DNA of 24,176 bases from Liolophura sinensis (Eukaryota; Mollusca; Polyplacophora; Chitonida; Chitonidae). Positions 23,162 through 24,176 of this stretch are shown here, one piece after another. The stretch spans positions 1 to 24,176 of the forward strand of contig NW_027018464.1 in assembly GCF_032854445.1 (NCBI RefSeq), written 5' to 3'. How positions within the stretch are numbered: position 1 is the stretch's first letter; the number at the start of each line of letters is the position of its first letter. Under the pieces are notes generated by a model, which saw nothing but the letters and a program-made list of their open reading frames with translations, was not told the DNA's origin and did not search any database. The translations under genes and the position numbers were made by a program.

Positions 23162-23195
23162 AAAAAGACCAGGCAAAAATCCAAAAGTGGAAAAA
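23162..23195. other. Clustered A-tracts (reference copy; present in all units)
   Basis: Four A-tracts (23162-23166, 23175-23179, 23183-23186, 23191-23195) fall within 34 bp, with centres about 10 bp apart on average but unevenly spaced. A-tracts near helical phase can bend DNA. Some subtypes interrupt the last one (62T in F units). Confidence 0.55.
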
Positions 23196-23289
23196 CTGTT
23201 CCAATGCTGCTGGTAAGAGGCTAATCCGACGTATTTTTTGAAGAGAAATCGCATGGTGCAAACCGAGTTGCTCTCCGATTAATACTTTT

Positions 23290-23299
23290 GGCTGTAGCC
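23290..23299. other. Short inverted repeat GGCT-GT-AGCC
   Basis: Perfect 4-bp stem with a 2-base centre, kept in nearly all units (U11 has GTACCC, U5 has AGCTAC just after). It sits just before a second weak dyad (AATGA-ATAA-TCATT). No function can be assigned. Confidence 0.5.
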
Positions 23300-23327
23300 A
23301 CAAATGAATAATCATTGATGTCAAGAT

Positions 23328-23333
23328 CACGTG
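23328..23333. promoter_or_regulatory. CACGTG box, once per unit
   Basis: A CACGTG hexamer (E-box/G-box core, bound by bHLH-type factors in eukaryotes) occurs once per unit and is intact in every unit except A-type U7 and U11, where it is CACAAG. Binding is not shown by sequence; a 6-bp palindrome is short. Confidence 0.3.
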
Positions 23334-23456
23334 CCCAGCAACGGCTCTTACTCCATGGAAACCAAGGAAATTTGCAATTTTTCAACAGCTGGAGATGCCT
23401 GGCCCAATTGCGCATCTTTTGGCACCTTATTGATGTGGGTCAGTGTTCAATTGTAC

Positions 23457-23465
23457 TTTTTACAG
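23457..23465. other. Variable T run followed by ACAG
   Basis: Five T then ACAG here. The T run has 5, 6, 7 or 8 T in different units, and the length follows unit subtype (A, D and S six; C seven; B, E, F, P and Q five; R five, seven or eight). The sequence resembles a eukaryotic 3' splice site. Confidence 0.6.
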
Positions 23466-23495
23466 CGGACTGTATCAAGTACCTTGTGTTTTTTT

Positions 23496-23501
23496 TATAT
23501 A
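23496..23501 (-). promoter_or_regulatory. TATA-like sequence read on the minus strand
   Basis: Read on the minus strand this is TATATAAAAAAAA, a good match to a TATA box, conserved in every unit. It is made by the T run next to TATATA, so an AT-rich coincidence is possible. No transcript start can be shown. Confidence 0.2.
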
Positions 23502-23518
23502 CAAATGGTGTGGTTTTT

Positions 23519-23528
23519 CTACATGTAG
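23519..23528. other. Perfect 10-bp palindrome CTACATGTAG
   Basis: A perfect self-complementary decamer at unit positions 389-398, found unchanged in the units examined. It lies between the second T run and the variable 3' segment. It could be a dimeric protein site; no specific family is recognised. Confidence 0.6.
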
Positions 23529-23586
23529 ATAAAGACATTGAGTTTGTCTTCGACTTAGAAGTAAGACATTTGCTGGGTGAGTTAAA

Positions 23587-23599
23587 TGGGCTTGGCCCA
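23587..23599. other. Hairpin TGGGC-TTG-GCCCA
   Basis: A 5-bp GC-rich stem with a 3-base loop at unit positions 457-469. It is intact except in F-type 3' ends (U6, U10, U16, U25, U44), where GCC becomes GTA and the stem is lost. Confidence 0.55.
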
Positions 23600-23606
23600 A
23601 AGATTT

Positions 23607-23612
23607 GACGTC
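23607..23612. promoter_or_regulatory. GACGTC box (TGACGTCG)
   Basis: A 6-bp palindrome at unit positions 477-482 in a low-variation block; it matches 7 of 8 bases of the CRE site TGACGTCA. Short, so only a candidate. Confidence 0.25.
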
Positions 23613-23680
23613 GTCTGGGCTACCGAAGGGCACATAACTTATAATGAAAAGTTGAATATAGTAATGACCAGTCGCGATTG

Positions 23681-24176
23681 TACATAGTTAATGTAGCCCA
23701 TTTCAATTAGCAAAAAGACCAGGCAAAAATCCAAAAGTGGAAAAACTGTTCAATGCTGCTGGTAAGAGGCTAATCCGACGTATTTTTGAAGAGAAATCGA
23801 ATGGTGCAAACCGAGTTGCTCTCCGATTAATACTTTTGGCTGTAGCCACAAATGAATAATCATTGATGTCAAGATCACGTGCCCAGCAACGGCTCTTACT
23901 CCATGGAAACCAAGGAAATTTGCAATTTTTCAACAGCTGGAGATGCCTGGCCCAATTGCGCATCTTTTGGCACCTTATTGATGTGGGTCAGTGTTCAATT
24001 GTACTTTTTACAGCGGACTGTATCAAGTACCTTGTGTTTTTTTTATATACAAATGGTGTGGTTTTTCTACATGTAGATAAAGACATTGAGTTTGTCTTCA
24101 ACTTAGAAGTAAGACAACTGCTGGGTGAGTTAAATGGGCTTGGTACAAAGATTTGACGTCGTCTGGGCTACCGAAG
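23681..24176. repeat. Unit U44, Q'/F chimera, cut by the window end
   Basis: 496 bp, about 52 bp short of complete. The 5' side is Q' (19C, 112A, 122A, 136A). The 3' end has 422A, AC at 439-440 and the F-type TA at 24144-24145. Private deletions: a C near 23750 and one T near 23786. Confidence 0.87.

Larger units (their letters stand above)
23131..23680. repeat. Unit U43, type Q (indel-free reference unit)
   Basis: 550 bp. 19C, 29A, 112A, 122C, 136A, TT at 149-150, five T, 422G, TT at 439-440. No indels against the consensus, so sub-unit motifs are placed on this copy below. Confidence 0.9.
1..24176. repeat. Satellite array, ~550-bp unit, about 44 head-to-tail copies
   Basis: The same 550-bp sequence recurs without interruption from the first to the last base. 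The landmark TTGATGTCAAGATCAC starts at 186, 736, 1286, 1838, 2389 and so on to 23863 (44 times, spaced 548-553 bp; U3 carries a one-base variant). All copies have the same orientation and differ by a small number of substitutions and T-run lengths. Neither array end is in the window, so the true array is longer. The content is typical of eukaryotic satellite DNA arranged in higher-order repeats. I do not recognise the family. No interspersed gene or mobile element breaks the array. Confidence 0.99.
22030..24176. repeat. Higher-order block 7, cut off by the window: S P Q Q'/F (U41-U44)
   Basis: The start of the next copy of the 7-unit repeat. U41 and U34 share 95A, TA at 149-150, 348T and AC at 439-440. 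U42 and U35 share 112A with an AATTGC 3' variant. The last unit departs from the pattern by ending with TA at 466-467, the F-type 3' end. Confidence 0.85.

Noticed and set aside
23213-23240. Spliced-leader RNA gene (donor GGTAAG plus Sm-like ATTTTTTG)
   Set aside because: The Sm-like site lies only about 16 nt after the donor, A units break it (104G) and B units lose the donor, and no known leader exon is seen.
23489-23496. RNA polymerase III terminator (T run)
   Set aside because: The T runs could end Pol III transcripts, but no internal promoter was found upstream in the unit.
1-24176. CRISPR array
   Set aside because: Repeats are about 550 bp and directly adjacent, with no short repeat and unique spacer pattern.
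1-24176. Tandem rRNA, tRNA or snRNA gene cluster
   Set aside because: No 5S, tRNA or snRNA core sequence was recognised in the unit; no clear tRNA-type B box is present.
1-24176. CENP-B box
   Set aside because: No match to the TTCG-then-CGGG box pattern was found on either strand by eye.
1-24176. Mobile element (LTR, terminal inverted repeats, transposase or reverse transcriptase)
   Set aside because: No unit has terminal inverted repeats, target-site duplications or a recognisable enzyme fragment. The repeats abut with no flanking sequence.

Overview
The whole window lies inside one tandem-repeat (satellite) array. It holds 43 complete copies and one cut-off copy of a unit of about 550 bp (complete copies run 548-553 bp), all head to tail on the same strand. 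There is no unique sequence, no array edge, no recognisable gene, tRNA or rRNA, no transposon and no CRISPR. A long AT-rich satellite with higher-order structure points to eukaryotic heterochromatin (centromeric, pericentromeric, subtelomeric or sex-chromosomal). I do not recognise the family and cannot name the organism. Units are numbered U1-U44, and unit position 1 is the first base of TACATAGTT (base 1 of the window).

The units are not random variants of one another. They fall into subtypes defined by linked base changes. A: 59A + 104G. B: 66G + 82-83AA. C: 59A + 141T + 268T + seven T at 327 (C' lacks 141T and 268T). D: 29A + 80T + six T (348T; D' has 356T). E: 138C + 416T + 434T. F: 62T + 157G + TA at 466-467. 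P: 19G + 29C + CC at 149-150, with 112A in later copies. Q: 19C + 29A + 112A + 122C + 136A (Q' has 122A). R: 19C + 29A + 136T + 141T + 268T. S: 19C + 29A + 80T + 95A + TA at 149-150.

Subtype order, left to right: P Q' C' D' E F | A B C D/F | A B C D E F | A B C D D P/Q' C' D' E/F | A B C D P Q R R | S P Q Q' Q R R | S P Q Q'/F. The left part (about 1-15.4 kb) is built from a path A-B-C-D-(P-Q'-C'-D')-E-F, with deletions and one duplication of whole units. Several steps are marked by chimeric units that look like unequal crossover points. The right part (about 15.4-24.2 kb) is a later domain with 5-unit (2.75 kb) and 7-unit (3.85 kb) higher-order repeats from which A, B, E and F are absent, apart from the F-type end of U44. 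From about 18.7 kb, isolated one-base indels become much more frequent, which suggests poorer consensus quality there or a less homogenised region.

Every open reading frame is short (97 codons or fewer), recurs once per unit, overlaps others on both strands and is broken by T-run length changes and indels. None is called as a gene. Conserved parts of the unit include two low-variation blocks, a perfect 10-bp palindrome, small hairpins, a CACGTG box, a GACGTC box, clustered A-tracts and splice-site-like sequences. Functional readings of these are inference.
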